Shown: positions 41,996 through 51,399, counted from the first letter of the stretch. The stretch: 64,000 nt of DNA from Flavobacteriaceae bacterium (GCA_028279515.1 JANQNQ010000004.1:310001-374000), one strand, 5' to 3'. Notes: a model not told the origin generated them from the sequence alone. Translations and numbers: made by a program.

Positions 41996-44422
41996 CTAGC
42001 CTCTAAATATATTTTTGAGATTGTTGACGTCAATAAAATAGACCACACGCAATGATAGTGTGTGCTGGATGGGTTGATCGAAAAGGTCGCTCAAACTCTC
42101 ACCAAAACCAAGGGATGACGCCTCGTTACTATTGAAGATCTGATTTCTGTATAACAGGGTGGCTTCACTACCCGGAGCAAAACGCCAGCGAAAACTCAAG
42201 TCCAGATTCCAGATATTGAAGTTTCGGTTAGGATCGTTCTCGTCTGTATCATACGTAGCCTCAGTTCGGGTACCATCTTCATTAAGGGTGTAAAAGACAT
42301 TATCCTTGTAATTGGCTGTACTCCAGAAATTTCTAAAGCGAAGATCCAACGCCTTGTAAGAATCAAAATTATAGCTTGCTTGCAAAGAGTTCTCAATGCT
42401 CTTCACATCTCTACGACCAAAGAAGATATCGGTATCATTGTTATCGATGTAACCAAAGTTATTGAAGCGTCCAAAGAATTCGGTGGTCCAAATGACCAAG
42501 AACTTGTCAGAGAATCGGTATCTGGGAGATAACTCTACGAACACATTGTATTGTTCTTCGTCACCTACCTCTTTTTCATTGAGCCATTGACGGTGTCCTA
42601 AAGTGGCATCATATGCAAATTTCTTTCGGTAATCAGAAGAGACCCAAAAGTTTCCGCCGATGTTAGGATTAAAGATCACATAACGTCCTTCGACCCTAGG
42701 TTCAAAATAGTCTCGATTTTCTGTATTATAGTTAATGTTTCCGCCGAAGGCAAATCGATTCGGCGTCACAAAAAATCCATTGACTCGATAGTTTTCACCG
42801 GTTTTTACATTGGGTTTGTACAACCTACGGTGTCTGTACCCAAAATTGATGCGATACTTGTTGAACGTTTTTGTGGGTTCAAAGATCTCATAGGAAACAT
42901 CGGCGCCAAAGTTGCTAAAGTTGTTTCTAAAATTTAGCCCCAAGTCATTTGGGTCATAGGTATCGTTGGCAAAAAAGTGTCCTATAAAGTATCGAAAGTT
43001 TCCTTTGGTTCGTCGAAACTCAAAATTCGTTCTGAGTCCAGTTGTGATTGTCCCATCATTGACATTGCTCACACGTGCTCCGCCTTGAAAATTAAACGAA
43101 TTGCTCTTGGTCGAAATATCATACAACAATCCAGTGACATTGGCGTCCCTGAAGCTCCCGTCTCGCATTACATTGGTATTGATCAATGTGACCGAAGAGT
43201 TTTGGTTGAACTGTTGATCCAAGACAAAGATGTTGTAATTGGCAATGGGTTCAATGACCTCTTCGCGTACGGTATTGGTCTCTGTATTCTTAATACGGGC
43301 AACGGTCTTTTCTGTGATTGCATTGAAAAAACCTATTCCCAAATTTCTTTTGGTACGCCCAGAGATCTTTAAGGCATTCAATAGGTTGACCTTTGAAGGT
43401 TGGTCGATTACCTCTTCATTGTCATTGAGCGTTACAGACCCTGTTGGATTACCGCCTACACGTCGACTAAAGAAAAGCCCGCCTTTGTTAAAGAGCTCAG
43501 TGCCTTCTGTAAAGAATTGTCGGTTTTCGCCAAAGACTTGTTCAAATGGGCCTAAATTCAAGGATACTTCGTCAAAAGCAGCCTGCCCGAAATCTGGGAT
43601 CAGGGTCGCATCTAACGTAAAAGCATCGCTTAATCCATATTTGATATCCATTCCGGCAGAAAATTCGGTGTCGGTCTCTCCATCAAATGAAGTCAAAAGA
43701 CCTTGCGCAAAAGGGTAGAGGGTTAGGCGTAGCGGAGGATTGATATTGCTAACGCCGGCCACAATACCGTTGTATTGCGTTTGTTGTCCAACAGCCTTGT
43801 TGATCGTATTCCATGTGTAGGTTTCATTGAGATGATTGATGCGGCGGTAAAAGTTAACGCTCCAATTTTGTACTTCGGCTTCTGGGAAACGTAAGGCGTT
43901 ATAAGGTATTTTAAACTCGGCATACCAACCTTTGTCGTCAAAAGAGCTATTGCCTTGAAAGACCACATTATAGCTGAAATCGGTGTTGAACTGGTCGGCT
44001 CTGGCATCACCAATGGTTCCGGCGCTGGTGATAAAGAAGCGCGTTTCGTTAATTCCATCATTATAGGTGTTCAAGGCGATCGAAAAGAAGTCTGCTTGTA
44101 CGAAGACGTTGTCACGTTGACTAAATTGACGTTGGATTTTAGAAGGGTCTTCATCGTACATATAGGCTGCAATGTATACTGCTACGTCGTCATAGGCCAT
44201 TTTAACTTCGGTACGGTGGGTTTGACGTTCTGGCGTTTCGTTTGAAGGTTCAAACATGAAAAAGTCAGTGGCTGGTTGTATGTTTTGCCAAATTGTATCG
44301 TCTAATACTCCGTCTATTTTAGGAGCGTCATTAATGCGTTTTGCATGGATGGTTTTTTTATCTTGTGCATACAAAGTGAGCACAAAAAAGCATATCAAGC
44401 AGCATGTCAGTATTTCTCGCAT
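41996..44422 (-). CDS. DUF5916 outer-membrane protein with CBM9-like domain
   Basis: This 808-aa protein has a signal peptide (ILTCCLICFFVLTLYA|QDK). An N-terminal carbohydrate-binding family 9-like domain (APKIDGVLDDTIWQNIQPATDFFMFEP; ~28-225) is followed by a long DUF5916 region rich in alternating strands, ending in an aromatic-rich barrel-like part (NLDLSFRWRFAPGSEATLLYRNQIF). It is probably an outer-membrane protein. The family often sits with TonB systems or peptidases but its role is not established. No close partner is seen here; the next minus gene is 178 nt away. Confidence 0.85.
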   Translation of the reverse strand: MREILTCCLICFFVLTLYAQDKKTIHAKRINDAPKIDGVLDDTIWQNIQPATDFFMFEPSNETPERQTHRTEVKMAYDDVAVYIAAYMYDEDPSKIQRQFSQRDNVFVQADFFSIALNTYNDGINETRFFITSAGTIGDARADQFNTDFSYNVVFQGNSSFDDKGWYAEFKIPYNALRFPEAEVQNWSVNFYRRINHLNETYTWNTINKAVGQQTQYNGIVAGVSNINPPLRLTLYPFAQGLLTSFDGETDTEFSAGMDIKYGLSDAFTLDATLIPDFGQAAFDEVSLNLGPFEQVFGENRQFFTEGTELFNKGGLFFSRRVGGNPTGSVTLNDNEEVIDQPSKVNLLNALKISGRTKRNLGIGFFNAITEKTVARIKNTETNTVREEVIEPIANYNIFVLDQQFNQNSSVTLINTNVMRDGSFRDANVTGLLYDISTKSNSFNFQGGARVSNVNDGTITTGLRTNFEFRRTKGNFRYFIGHFFANDTYDPNDLGLNFRNNFSNFGADVSYEIFEPTKTFNKYRINFGYRHRRLYKPNVKTGENYRVNGFFVTPNRFAFGGNINYNTENRDYFEPRVEGRYVIFNPNIGGNFWVSSDYRKKFAYDATLGHRQWLNEKEVGDEEQYNVFVELSPRYRFSDKFLVIWTTEFFGRFNNFGYIDNNDTDIFFGRRDVKSIENSLQASYNFDSYKALDLRFRNFWSTANYKDNVFYTLNEDGTRTEATYDTDENDPNRNFNIWNLDLSFRWRFAPGSEATLLYRNQIFNSNEASSLGFGESLSDLFDQPIQHTLSLRVVYFIDVNNLKNIFRG

Positions 44423-44537
44423 TAATTATTGGTTAGTGTAGTTAATTTGCTTGCAATATTACTATAATTCTGACCTCATTTGTGTGAATACTTTCCTAAT
44501 TTAAAGTTAAAACGAAAAAGCAATGTTTAGCTTTTTG

Positions 44538-44545
44538 TAAATTTG
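44538..44545 (+). promoter_or_regulatory. -7 box (TAAATTTG) before msrA
   Basis: TAAATTTG fits TAnnTTTG 17 nt before the msrA ATG, implying a very short leader. No clear -33 TTG is seen. Confidence 0.4.
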
Positions 44546-44562
44546 ATTAAACAAAACAAACT

Positions 44563-45120
44563 ATGAGCCAAAATACCAACGCTATTGCAATTTTTGCAGG
44601 AGGGTGCTTCTGGTGCACTGAAGCCGTTTTTGATCGTTTAGAAGGCGTTCTTAGCGTCACTTCTGGATATACAGGAGGAGCCATTAAGAATCCTGCCTAT
44701 CGTGAAATATGTACGGGCCGTACAGGACATGCTGAAGGCGTGAAGATCGAGTTCAATCCAAACATCATTTCATACAAGGAGTTGTTAGAGATCTTTTTTG
44801 CCACACATGACCCTACAACATTGAATCGACAAGGAAATGATGTTGGTACACAATACCGTTCGGCCATTTATTATGTGAACGAGGAACAGAAGAAAAAAGC
44901 CGAGGACTTCATTGCTTTTCTCACAGAAAGGCAGATATTTGAAAAACCAATAGTGACCGAGGTAACTGCGTTCGATACTTTTTACAACGCTGAGGACTAC
45001 CATCAAGGTTACTACGATGTTCATAGGGATCAGCCGTATTGCCAGGTGATTATCAATCCTAAGCTTCGAAAGCTGCGCAAGAACTATGAGCATAAATTGA
45101 AGAAACAACTTGTAAGTTAA
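44563..45120 (+). CDS. msrA: Peptide-methionine (S)-S-oxide reductase
   Basis: This 185-aa cytosolic enzyme repairs oxidised methionine. The family signature AIFAGGCFWCTEAVF contains catalytic Cys15. The Glu and Tyr pocket residues and the SGYTGG...YREICTGRTGHAEGVKIEFNP stretch are all present. There is no signal peptide and no fused MsrB. It is followed 8 nt later by folE and then two small genes, so it heads a likely four-gene plus-strand operon. Confidence 0.95.
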   Translation: MSQNTNAIAIFAGGCFWCTEAVFDRLEGVLSVTSGYTGGAIKNPAYREICTGRTGHAEGVKIEFNPNIISYKELLEIFFATHDPTTLNRQGNDVGTQYRSAIYYVNEEQKKKAEDFIAFLTERQIFEKPIVTEVTAFDTFYNAEDYHQGYYDVHRDQPYCQVIINPKLRKLRKNYEHKLKKQLVS

Positions 45121-45128
45121 GACCATAA

Positions 45129-45725
45129 ATGCCATACAAAAGATTTGAAGAATACAACATCCAGATTACTGATGATGTTAAAGACCGTTACAAAAGTATT
45201 ATCTCTGAACTTGGTGAAGATGTTGAAAGAGAAGGGCTCGTAAAAACCCCAGAACGTGCGGCAAAGGCTATGCAGTTTTTGACGCAAGGCTATTATCAGG
45301 ACGCCTCAGAGATCTTAAAGAGCGCCATGTTTAAGGAGTCTTACAACGAAATGGTCATTGTCAAGGACATCGAAGTGTATTCCCTTTGTGAGCATCATAT
45401 CTTGCCTTTCTTCGGAAAAGCTCATATTGCATACATTCCCAATGGACATATTGTTGGTTTGAGCAAATTACCTCGCATCGTAGATGTATTTGCTAGACGT
45501 TTGCAGGTGCAAGAGCGTCTTACTGAACAAATACTTGAATGCATCAACGAAACATTGAAACCTCAGGGAGTTGCCGTTGTTATCGAAGCCGCACACATGT
45601 GTATGATGATGCGCGGTGTGCAAAAACAGAACTCAGTTACCACAACTTCTGGTTTTAGAGGCGCTTTTGAGAAAGAGGAAACTCGCAACGAATTCTTAAA
45701 GTTGATCAGTTCCAGCCTGTCCTAA
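45129..45725 (+). CDS. folE: GTP cyclohydrolase I
   Basis: This 198-aa cytosolic enzyme turns GTP into dihydroneopterin triphosphate, the first step of folate and pterin synthesis. Zinc ligands appear as Cys and His in [20 protein letters not shown], with the third Cys in [14 protein letters not shown]. The signature [26 protein letters not shown] is intact, and the length is normal. It follows msrA closely. Confidence 0.95.
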   Translation: MPYKRFEEYNIQITDDVKDRYKSIISELGEDVEREGLVKTPERAAKAMQFLTQGYYQDASEILKSAMFKESYNEMVIVKDIEVYSLCEHHILPFFGKAHIAYIPNGHIVGLSKLPRIVDVFARRLQVQERLTEQILECINETLKPQGVAVVIEAAHMCMMMRGVQKQNSVTTTSGFRGAFEKEETRNEFLKLISSSLS

Positions 45726-45763
45726 AAAATTGTATCTTTAAAGAGTCAACATTAATTATTAGT

Positions 45764-46042
45764 ATGAAGAAATCCGTATGGGTTGTTCTTCTTTTGTCTA
45801 GTGCTATTTGTTTTGGTCAAAGCCGGCTTACAGGGCCGAAAGCCAAGAACAAAAAAGCTTGGGATGCAAAGAAGTCAACGAATGTTCAGTTAGTGGTGCA
45901 AACCAACAAGAAAAATGTCACTGGCCCAAAGGCTAAGAATACAAAGCCTTGGGAAAAGAAACAAAGCACCTATCAAGTCATTGCGCGCAAGCCTAAAACA
46001 AGGGTGACAGGTCCAAGAGCTAAGAACAAAAAGCGAGCTTGA
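45764..46042 (+). CDS. Small secreted protein with TGPKAKN repeats
   Basis: This 92-aa protein has a signal peptide (SVWVVLLLSSAICFG|QS). It carries three copies of a strongly basic motif: LTGPKAKNKKAW, VTGPKAKNTKPW and VTGPRAKNKK, spaced about 30-35 residues. There is no Cys or acidic cluster in the mature part. From memory, similar short 'GPKAKN-x-KPW' proteins occur in Flavobacteriaceae, without a known function. It follows folE by 38 nt. Confidence 0.78.
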   Translation: MKKSVWVVLLLSSAICFGQSRLTGPKAKNKKAWDAKKSTNVQLVVQTNKKNVTGPKAKNTKPWEKKQSTYQVIARKPKTRVTGPRAKNKKRA

Positions 46043-46091
46043 TTTTTGGCATCCTTCTTGCAATGAAGAAATTGAACAAATTTTTTGACAA

Positions 46092-46379
46092 ATGACTAAA
46101 AACAATGACAAAAAGTATCAGAAGCTTGCACTGAGTATTTTGTTCGATGCTATGGGATACGTGTCCTTTATCCTTCCTTTTTTCGATGTGATATGGGCAC
46201 CGGCTGCAGGTCTTTTGATGACTAAAATGTACAAAGGAAGATCAGGTAAGATCGCTGGATGGATAACCTTCATCGAAGAAGCGCTTCCTTGGTTAGATGT
46301 TGTGCCTACTTTTACACTAATGTGGCTTTATACCTATGTTTATAAAGGTGAAAAAGCTGATCAAATTATTGAGGTATAA
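46092..46379 (+). CDS. Small membrane protein of unknown function
   Basis: This 95-aa protein has two to three hydrophobic segments (LSILFDAMGYVSFILPFFDVIWAPAAG; ITFIEEALPWLDVVPTFTLMWLYTYVY) and charged ends. Similar short proteins are familiar from Flavobacteriaceae, but no function is known. It lies 49 nt after the TGPKAKN protein and 48 nt before the ABC ATPase gene, whose own -7 box (TATATTTG, 46403-46410) separates the two units. Confidence 0.75.
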   Translation: MTKNNDKKYQKLALSILFDAMGYVSFILPFFDVIWAPAAGLLMTKMYKGRSGKIAGWITFIEEALPWLDVVPTFTLMWLYTYVYKGEKADQIIEV

Positions 46380-46402
46380 CGGCAAGTTTGAAGTGCCTTC
46401 GC

Positions 46403-46410
46403 TATATTTG
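46403..46410 (+). promoter_or_regulatory. -7 box (TATATTTG) before the ABC transporter genes
   Basis: TATATTTG fits TAnnTTTG, 17 nt before the GTG start of the ATPase gene. No good -33 TTG is seen at 19-21 nt spacing. Confidence 0.4.
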
Positions 46411-46427
46411 AATAAAAATACTTACTA

Positions 46428-47054
46428 GTGGTTGCTACCAAAGCACTTCAATTTACATACGATAAAGACAATAGGTTCTCATTTCCAGACATAAGCTTGT
46501 CTGAAGGTGAGAACCTACTTATTTTAGGCCCTTCTGGAATAGGAAAGACCACATTACTGCATCTTTTGGGAGGACTGCTGCGACCAGAGAATGGAAGTAT
46601 CTTAATAGATGAAACCGACTTGTCTTTACTTTCAGACAAAGCGTTGGATGCGTTTAGGGGAAGGCATATCGGAGTAGTGTTTCAGCGTCCTCACTTTGTT
46701 TCGTCCTTGACCGTCAAGGAGAATTTACTGTTGGCTCAATATCTTTCTAAAACTGCACAAAATACGAATGAATTATTGTCACTTCTTGACCATTTAGCAA
46801 TTAAGAATAAGGCGAATCAAAAGGCCCATCGATTGAGTGAAGGTCAAAAGCAGCGAGCCAGTATTGCCATGGCCTTGGTAAACAATCCAAAATTACTTTT
46901 GGCCGACGAACCCACATCGAGCCTTGACGATCAAAATTGTGAGCGAGTTATACAATTGCTCAAACAACAGGCAGAAACACTAAAGGCGAACCTCATTGTA
47001 ATCACACATGACCATCGATTAAAGTCTCACTTTTCAAAATCGATTCAGTTATGA
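46428..47054 (+). CDS. ABC transporter ATP-binding protein (MacB/LolD-like, next to FtsX permease)
   Basis: This 208-aa cytosolic ATPase starts at GTG (46428). Motifs are Walker A GPSGIGKTTLLHLLGG, signature RLSEGQKQRASIAMAL (SEGQ for the usual SGGQ), Walker B LLLADEPTSSLDD, and a His switch in VITHDH. It overlaps the permease gene by 4 nt (ATGA) and certainly works with it. The location opposite a ZnuD-like receptor operon suggests a role in metal homeostasis, by analogy with the Vibrio Zrg zinc system that also uses this ATPase/FtsX type. This is inference. Confidence 0.87.
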   Translation: MVATKALQFTYDKDNRFSFPDISLSEGENLLILGPSGIGKTTLLHLLGGLLRPENGSILIDETDLSLLSDKALDAFRGRHIGVVFQRPHFVSSLTVKENLLLAQYLSKTAQNTNELLSLLDHLAIKNKANQKAHRLSEGQKQRASIAMALVNNPKLLLADEPTSSLDDQNCERVIQLLKQQAETLKANLIVITHDHRLKSHFSKSIQL

Positions 47055-48232
47055 ACTTACTAAAGTTGAGCCTTAAAAATCTATTGTCGAAACCTCTTAG
47101 TACGTTACTAAGCGTTCTTTTATTGGTATTGAGTGTTGCGCTAATTTCACTGATGCTTCAGGTAAACAAGCAGCTTGGTGAAACAATGGAGAACAACATA
47201 AACGGTATTGATATGGTGGTAGGAGCGAAGGGAAGTCCGATGCAATTGGTGCTGTCCTCTGTGCTTCATGCTGATGTTCCTACCGGAAACATTAAGCTTT
47301 GGGAAACCAAGGAATTGGAGACCAATCATTTTGTGCGACAGCTGATTCCGCTTTCCTATGGAGATAACTACAAGGGGTATCGAATTTTGGGAACTATACA
47401 CGATTATGTTGAGTTATATAAAGGAACTATTCAAAACGGAAGTCTTTGGGAGGAAGCATTTGAAGTCACCCTGGGAGCCGCCGTGGCAGAAAATCTTCAG
47501 CTGAAAATAGGAGATACATTTGAAGGGTCTCACGGACTTGTGGCCGAAGCGATAGAAACGCACCACCATGATTTTAAGGTGGTTGGGATTTTGGCACCGA
47601 CTAATTCAGTTTTGGACCAATTGATACTTACCAATAAAGAAAGTGTTTGGGAAGTACATGAGGAGGAAGGAAAGGAAGTAGCGAATGCCGATAAAGAAAT
47701 TACGGCCCTATTGGTAACATTTAGAAACCCGATGGGAATGGTACAATTGCCCAGAATGGTCAATCAAAACACTTCAATGCAGGCAGCAATTCCAAGGTAT
47801 GAGGTTGAACGCCTTAATAAGTTGATGGGATTTGGGACAAAGACCATGTTATATGTGGCCATTTTGATCATGTTGATCTCAGGTGTTAGTATTTTTATAA
47901 GTTTGTATAAAGCCATTTCGGAAAGAAAGTACGAATTGGCCTTGATGCGAAATTATGGAGCGTCAAGAGCACAATTGCTTTGGACAGCGATTTTAGAAGG
48001 ACTGATCGTAACGATCATCGGTTTTTTCTTCGGAATCCTACTAAGTCGCATCGGAATTTCTATAGTTTCCTCCGTCATGGGAGATACCTATAACTATCAA
48101 TTGAATGCTTTTTCATTTATCAAAGAGGAAGGCTTCCTTTTTGTTGTGATCGTCTTAATGGGTATATTGGCGGCTTTACTTGCAGCAGTAAGAATTTTTA
48201 AAATGGACATTTCGAAAGTGCTGGCGGAATAA
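47051..48232 (+). CDS. FtsX-type ABC transporter permease (Zrg-like family)
   Basis: This 393-aa inner-membrane protein has the MacB/FtsX layout: one N-terminal helix (LLSVLLLVLSVALISLML, ~18-35), a large periplasmic domain (~40-270), and three C-terminal helices. NGIDMVVGAKGSPMQLVLSSVLHADVPTGNI (within residues 50-80) is a motif I associate with the FtsX-like permeases of zinc-regulated transporter clusters such as Vibrio ZrgE. The periplasmic domain contains ETHHHDFKVV, a possible metal site. It overlaps the ATPase gene. It ends facing the TonB-receptor operon, with a terminator in between. Confidence 0.85.
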   Translation: MNLLKLSLKNLLSKPLSTLLSVLLLVLSVALISLMLQVNKQLGETMENNINGIDMVVGAKGSPMQLVLSSVLHADVPTGNIKLWETKELETNHFVRQLIPLSYGDNYKGYRILGTIHDYVELYKGTIQNGSLWEEAFEVTLGAAVAENLQLKIGDTFEGSHGLVAEAIETHHHDFKVVGILAPTNSVLDQLILTNKESVWEVHEEEGKEVANADKEITALLVTFRNPMGMVQLPRMVNQNTSMQAAIPRYEVERLNKLMGFGTKTMLYVAILIMLISGVSIFISLYKAISERKYELALMRNYGASRAQLLWTAILEGLIVTIIGFFFGILLSRIGISIVSSVMGDTYNYQLNAFSFIKEEGFLFVVIVLMGILAALLAAVRIFKMDISKVLAE

Positions 48233-48245
48233 AATAGTGACAAAA

Positions 48246-48274
48246 AAAGAAGGACAGCCTCCGCTGCCCTTCCA
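48246..48274 (-). terminator. Terminator of the metal-uptake operon
   Basis: On the minus strand, GAAGGGCAGC-ggag-GCTGTCCTTC is followed by a T run. One pair is G-U in the minus-strand RNA but A-C in the plus-strand RNA, so it should work better for the minus operon. Confidence 0.82.
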
Positions 48275-48289
48275 CATTAACCAAAAACT
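48275..48289 (-). repeat. Shared 3'-UTR element, degenerate copy 3
   Basis: The minus strand carries TTTTTGGTTAAT between the lipoprotein stop and its terminator. This is the TTTTTGGTT core of the element seen after the two paralogous secreted-protein genes, with the second repeat lost. Confidence 0.45.
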
Positions 48290-48315
48290 AGTAAGTAATT
48301 GCTTGCAAACCTCAA

Positions 48316-48879
48316 CTAGTTTACTGTCACAGTAAATGTTTCTGTTATATCAGTTTCACCGCCAGCATTCGTGATGTCTCCTTCTGAAACACCTGCTGCA
48401 GTTTTATTTGGCTGATGACGTAAAGTAACCATCACTGTACCTGCTCCGGCTGCACCAGTAGTAAGTGTAAATGCTAATCCAATTGGGTTACCATTGCCGT
48501 CTTGATCAGTATAAGCTGTACCAGTCACACTTCCTGTAGTCGAAAAGAAGAACTGATGCTCATCATCTTCTTCCTGTACTTCTGCTGTGATGTCCTCTGC
48601 TGGAGTTTCTGTTTCATTTAGAAGTTCAATACTACCCGTATAGGTTGTATTAGCTGCCAAAGGTCCAGAAATGTTAATTACAGGAGCGTTAGGGCCATCA
48701 CCATCTAGATCTTGTGTTTGCAACGTAACCACAGCACCTGCTGCCGGAGTGAGTGTAAGTGTCATTGTAGTGATCACCTCTTCTTCATTCACTGGCGTAG
48801 GGTTGTCATCGTCAGATGAACACGACGTAAACACTGCGGCACCTACAAAAAATAAAGCTATTAATTTGATTGTTTTCAT
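48316..48879 (-). CDS. Lipoprotein partner of the TonB receptor ('type 1 periplasmic binding fold' label)
   Basis: This 187-aa protein has a lipoprotein signal (LIALFFVGAAVFTSC; lipid Cys20) and then an acidic linker SSDDDNPTPVNEEE. The body is beta-rich (MTLTLTPAAGAVVTLQTQDLDGDGPNAP...VTLRHQPNKTAAGVSEGDITNAGGETDITETF). Bacteroidota homologues carry the label 'type 1 periplasmic binding fold superfamily protein' and sit beside TonB receptors. EEDDEHQFFF offers acidic and His residues that might bind metal. It is the last gene of the operon, 29 nt after the receptor stop. I infer that it helps capture or pass on the ligand. Confidence 0.82.
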   Translation of the reverse strand: MKTIKLIALFFVGAAVFTSCSSDDDNPTPVNEEEVITTMTLTLTPAAGAVVTLQTQDLDGDGPNAPVINISGPLAANTTYTGSIELLNETETPAEDITAEVQEEDDEHQFFFSTTGSVTGTAYTDQDGNGNPIGLAFTLTTGAAGAGTVMVTLRHQPNKTAAGVSEGDITNAGGETDITETFTVTVN

Positions 48880-48908
48880 GATAAAAAAATTGATTATTAA
48901 TAAAAATG

Positions 48909-51314
48909 TTAGTAACTAATTCGTAATCTTAATAAGATGTTTCTGCCCAGATCATCAGCGAAATAGCGCTGTCTGTTCAAATAATCTCTGTATCGTTGAT
49001 TTAAAATGTTGTTAAAGCTAAGTCCTACACCTGCCATACTTTTCTTTTGAAAAAGCGGAAATTCAATATCCATTGTACTATTTAAAACGTGATAACCATC
49101 TGGAGCTGTATTAATGGCCAATAGCACCTCTTGGTTTTGCACCGGAGAGAACACCATGATATCATCTGGAGTCTCATTTTGTCGAAGGTGATATTGGCTT
49201 TCCAATGTAAAGTTGAAACCTAGCCATTTTTCATTTGTATAACTGATTTGATTTGAAAAAGATGTAGCGGGAATGTTGATCAATGGCCTGTCATTAGAAA
49301 GGTCTCTTCCTTTCACCATTGAAAATCCATGGTCTGAACTGAAATTTTCTGACCAGTTAGAGGTAACCCTAGTATCAATACCTAACAACCTAGCATCTGT
49401 CTGAATATACTCCCACACTGGGAATGCCCCACGAATCGTAAATTCAACGCCAGTAGGTTCTAAGAGAATGAAATCATTAACATGATTGAAATAAGGCGCG
49501 ATCTCCCAAGACCATTGCGTTCCTCGTCCTTGTAATGAGGCAGACAATTTATGTGAAACCTCTTTATCAATGCGAAGGTCGCCAAGCTCAATACGAGCAG
49601 CAGAATGGTGCAAACCATCACTAAACAGTTCAGATGGATTTGGTGTACGGCTTGAGAGTGCGTAATTGAATCGAAGTTCAGTATCATTTTCCCATAAATA
49701 CTGAGCTCCGATAGTTGCTGATATATTGTGATAATCGAATTTGGGATTCGTTAATAATTGTGTGCCGAGGTCTTCAACAATGATGTCTGCGAAATCTTGG
49801 TCATACCCTCTTTCAATCCATCTACTGGTTCGATAGAATTTTTTGGCATCGATGGTATTAAAGTCATACCGAACGCCGGCATCTAACAGAAGATTGTCAG
49901 TAACATAGTAGTTTCCGGACAAATAGGCACCAACATCAAGCTTTTCATAATCAGGGATCAAACGCCGAACCCCAGTGTCAGGATTGGCAAAATTTTCTTG
50001 ATATCTGAAAAGCAAACCAGCATTGAGTTTGTAATTGGGATTGGCGTCCACTACAAAGTCAGAGGTTAGTGTATGCGTTGTAAGCTCTAGATCAAGAGCG
50101 GGTTTGTCACGGTCACTACCTACGCGTATGTCAAACTCGAACCTACGGTTTAGTTGAAAATCATATTGTATATCTAACTTTCCGAGCTCTTCAAAACGCT
50201 TGAAGATCTTTACTTTGCCTAAGTGATGACGTATGTTTTGGGAAGGTCGATCAATGTCATAAGTGAAATCCTCAATAAATAGTGGTATATCACTGTTGAT
50301 TGCACGAATTAGGTCATCAACGTTTCCAAGATGCGATGCTCTCAGCACGCCAATATCTGACTCGATGAATGAATAGTAGGCTTCAAATCCGTAAACAAAT
50401 TTATTGAGTCCCAATCGGGCAGTAAAAGCCTTTTCCTCGTTTCCTGTATTCGATAAAATGTAGTCCTGAGTTTCAAAATCACCAAAACGCTTGTAGGTGC
50501 CTCCGATTTCAGCATAGAACCCTGACTTTGTGCTTTTGACCAAATCAGAACTGATGCTGCCCCCACGTCCATTGCTTCCTAAGGTGAGGTTGGTTCTCCC
50601 AAATAAAGTGTCCTTAGCTGGTATGCGAGAAGATTCGGCTACGATAACCCCGCCAATGGCGTCTCCGCCATATTTGAGTGCTGCAGCACCCTTAACAACA
50701 GTTATTGATCCAAAAGCATTGATATCTACATTTGGGGCGTGTTCGTCACCCCATTCCATATCTTGCATTCGAACCCCATTGTTTAGCATGAGTACTCGAC
50801 TTCCTCTTAATCCTTGAATTACAGGTTTTACAATAGTATTTCCCGTGTTCAATGAAGATACGCCCAAAATACTTTTTAAAGCATCTCCTAATGTTTGCGA
50901 CCCGTAACGTTGTATTATATCTGATGTAAGCGTTTCTTCTTGAGAAGATGTAGTTTTTTTTGGTTTTCCGGATGCGTTGACGGTGGCTGCCTCTAATTCT
51001 TCCACATGGTGTTCAAGTTTTACCTCAACGGTGGTCGGGTTATTATGGATCCGGACTTGCTGGAATCTGGTTTTGCAGTTGTCATGGGATACTTCCAACT
51101 CTATTATTCCTTTGCACAGATTTTTAATTACCAATAAACCATCACCATCAGTTGTATAGGTAGCGTCCTTTCCGAAGATACGTACTGACGAATCGGGTAA
51201 AGGAGCTCCGTTGTGGAAATCAACCACATTAACGATGAGTTGCGTTTGGCATTCCTGGGCTATGGAATAATATACTGTCAAAACAGATACAAGCAAAAAT
51301 GAGAATAATTTCAT
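48909..51314 (-). CDS. TonB-dependent outer-membrane receptor, ZnuD-like
   Basis: This 801-aa receptor has a signal peptide (FLLVSVLTVYYSIA|QEC). A carboxypeptidase-regulatory-like domain (~20-100) and a plug (TLGDALKSILGVSSLNTGNTI...GSITVVKGAAALKYGGDAIGG; ~130-235) come before a 22-stranded barrel that ends LLRLRISY. GVRMQDMEWGDEHAPNVD in the plug and SELFSDGLHHSAARIELGDL in the barrel resemble the His/Asp-bearing segments of the ZnuD zinc receptor family. I therefore infer zinc or another divalent metal as ligand; other metal complexes are possible. It is flanked in one operon by a lipoprotein and a small HCxxC protein. A 7-bp inverted repeat covers its start codon. Confidence 0.9.
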   Translation of the reverse strand: MKLFSFLLVSVLTVYYSIAQECQTQLIVNVVDFHNGAPLPDSSVRIFGKDATYTTDGDGLLVIKNLCKGIIELEVSHDNCKTRFQQVRIHNNPTTVEVKLEHHVEELEAATVNASGKPKKTTSSQEETLTSDIIQRYGSQTLGDALKSILGVSSLNTGNTIVKPVIQGLRGSRVLMLNNGVRMQDMEWGDEHAPNVDINAFGSITVVKGAAALKYGGDAIGGVIVAESSRIPAKDTLFGRTNLTLGSNGRGGSISSDLVKSTKSGFYAEIGGTYKRFGDFETQDYILSNTGNEEKAFTARLGLNKFVYGFEAYYSFIESDIGVLRASHLGNVDDLIRAINSDIPLFIEDFTYDIDRPSQNIRHHLGKVKIFKRFEELGKLDIQYDFQLNRRFEFDIRVGSDRDKPALDLELTTHTLTSDFVVDANPNYKLNAGLLFRYQENFANPDTGVRRLIPDYEKLDVGAYLSGNYYVTDNLLLDAGVRYDFNTIDAKKFYRTSRWIERGYDQDFADIIVEDLGTQLLTNPKFDYHNISATIGAQYLWENDTELRFNYALSSRTPNPSELFSDGLHHSAARIELGDLRIDKEVSHKLSASLQGRGTQWSWEIAPYFNHVNDFILLEPTGVEFTIRGAFPVWEYIQTDARLLGIDTRVTSNWSENFSSDHGFSMVKGRDLSNDRPLINIPATSFSNQISYTNEKWLGFNFTLESQYHLRQNETPDDIMVFSPVQNQEVLLAINTAPDGYHVLNSTMDIEFPLFQKKSMAGVGLSFNNILNQRYRDYLNRQRYFADDLGRNILLRLRISY

Positions 51315-51327
51315 TTTTATAATGAAA
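51309..51327. promoter_or_regulatory. Inverted repeat over the TonB receptor start codon
   Basis: TTTCATT-tttat-AATGAAA is a perfect 7-bp inverted repeat that includes the receptor ATG (51314-51312, minus). It could bind a regulator or hide the start in RNA. AT-rich repeats of this size do occur by chance. Confidence 0.3.
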
Positions 51328-51399
51328 ATTGAGTATGCGTGAATAATTTTCCGTGTTTGTTACAAGGAAAAGTTACAGGTCAAAATAGAGTGTCGATTC

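Noticed and set aside
43239-43718. 159-aa open frame on the plus strand
   Set aside because: It is a shadow of the DUF5916 gene, with no start signal or recognisable motif.
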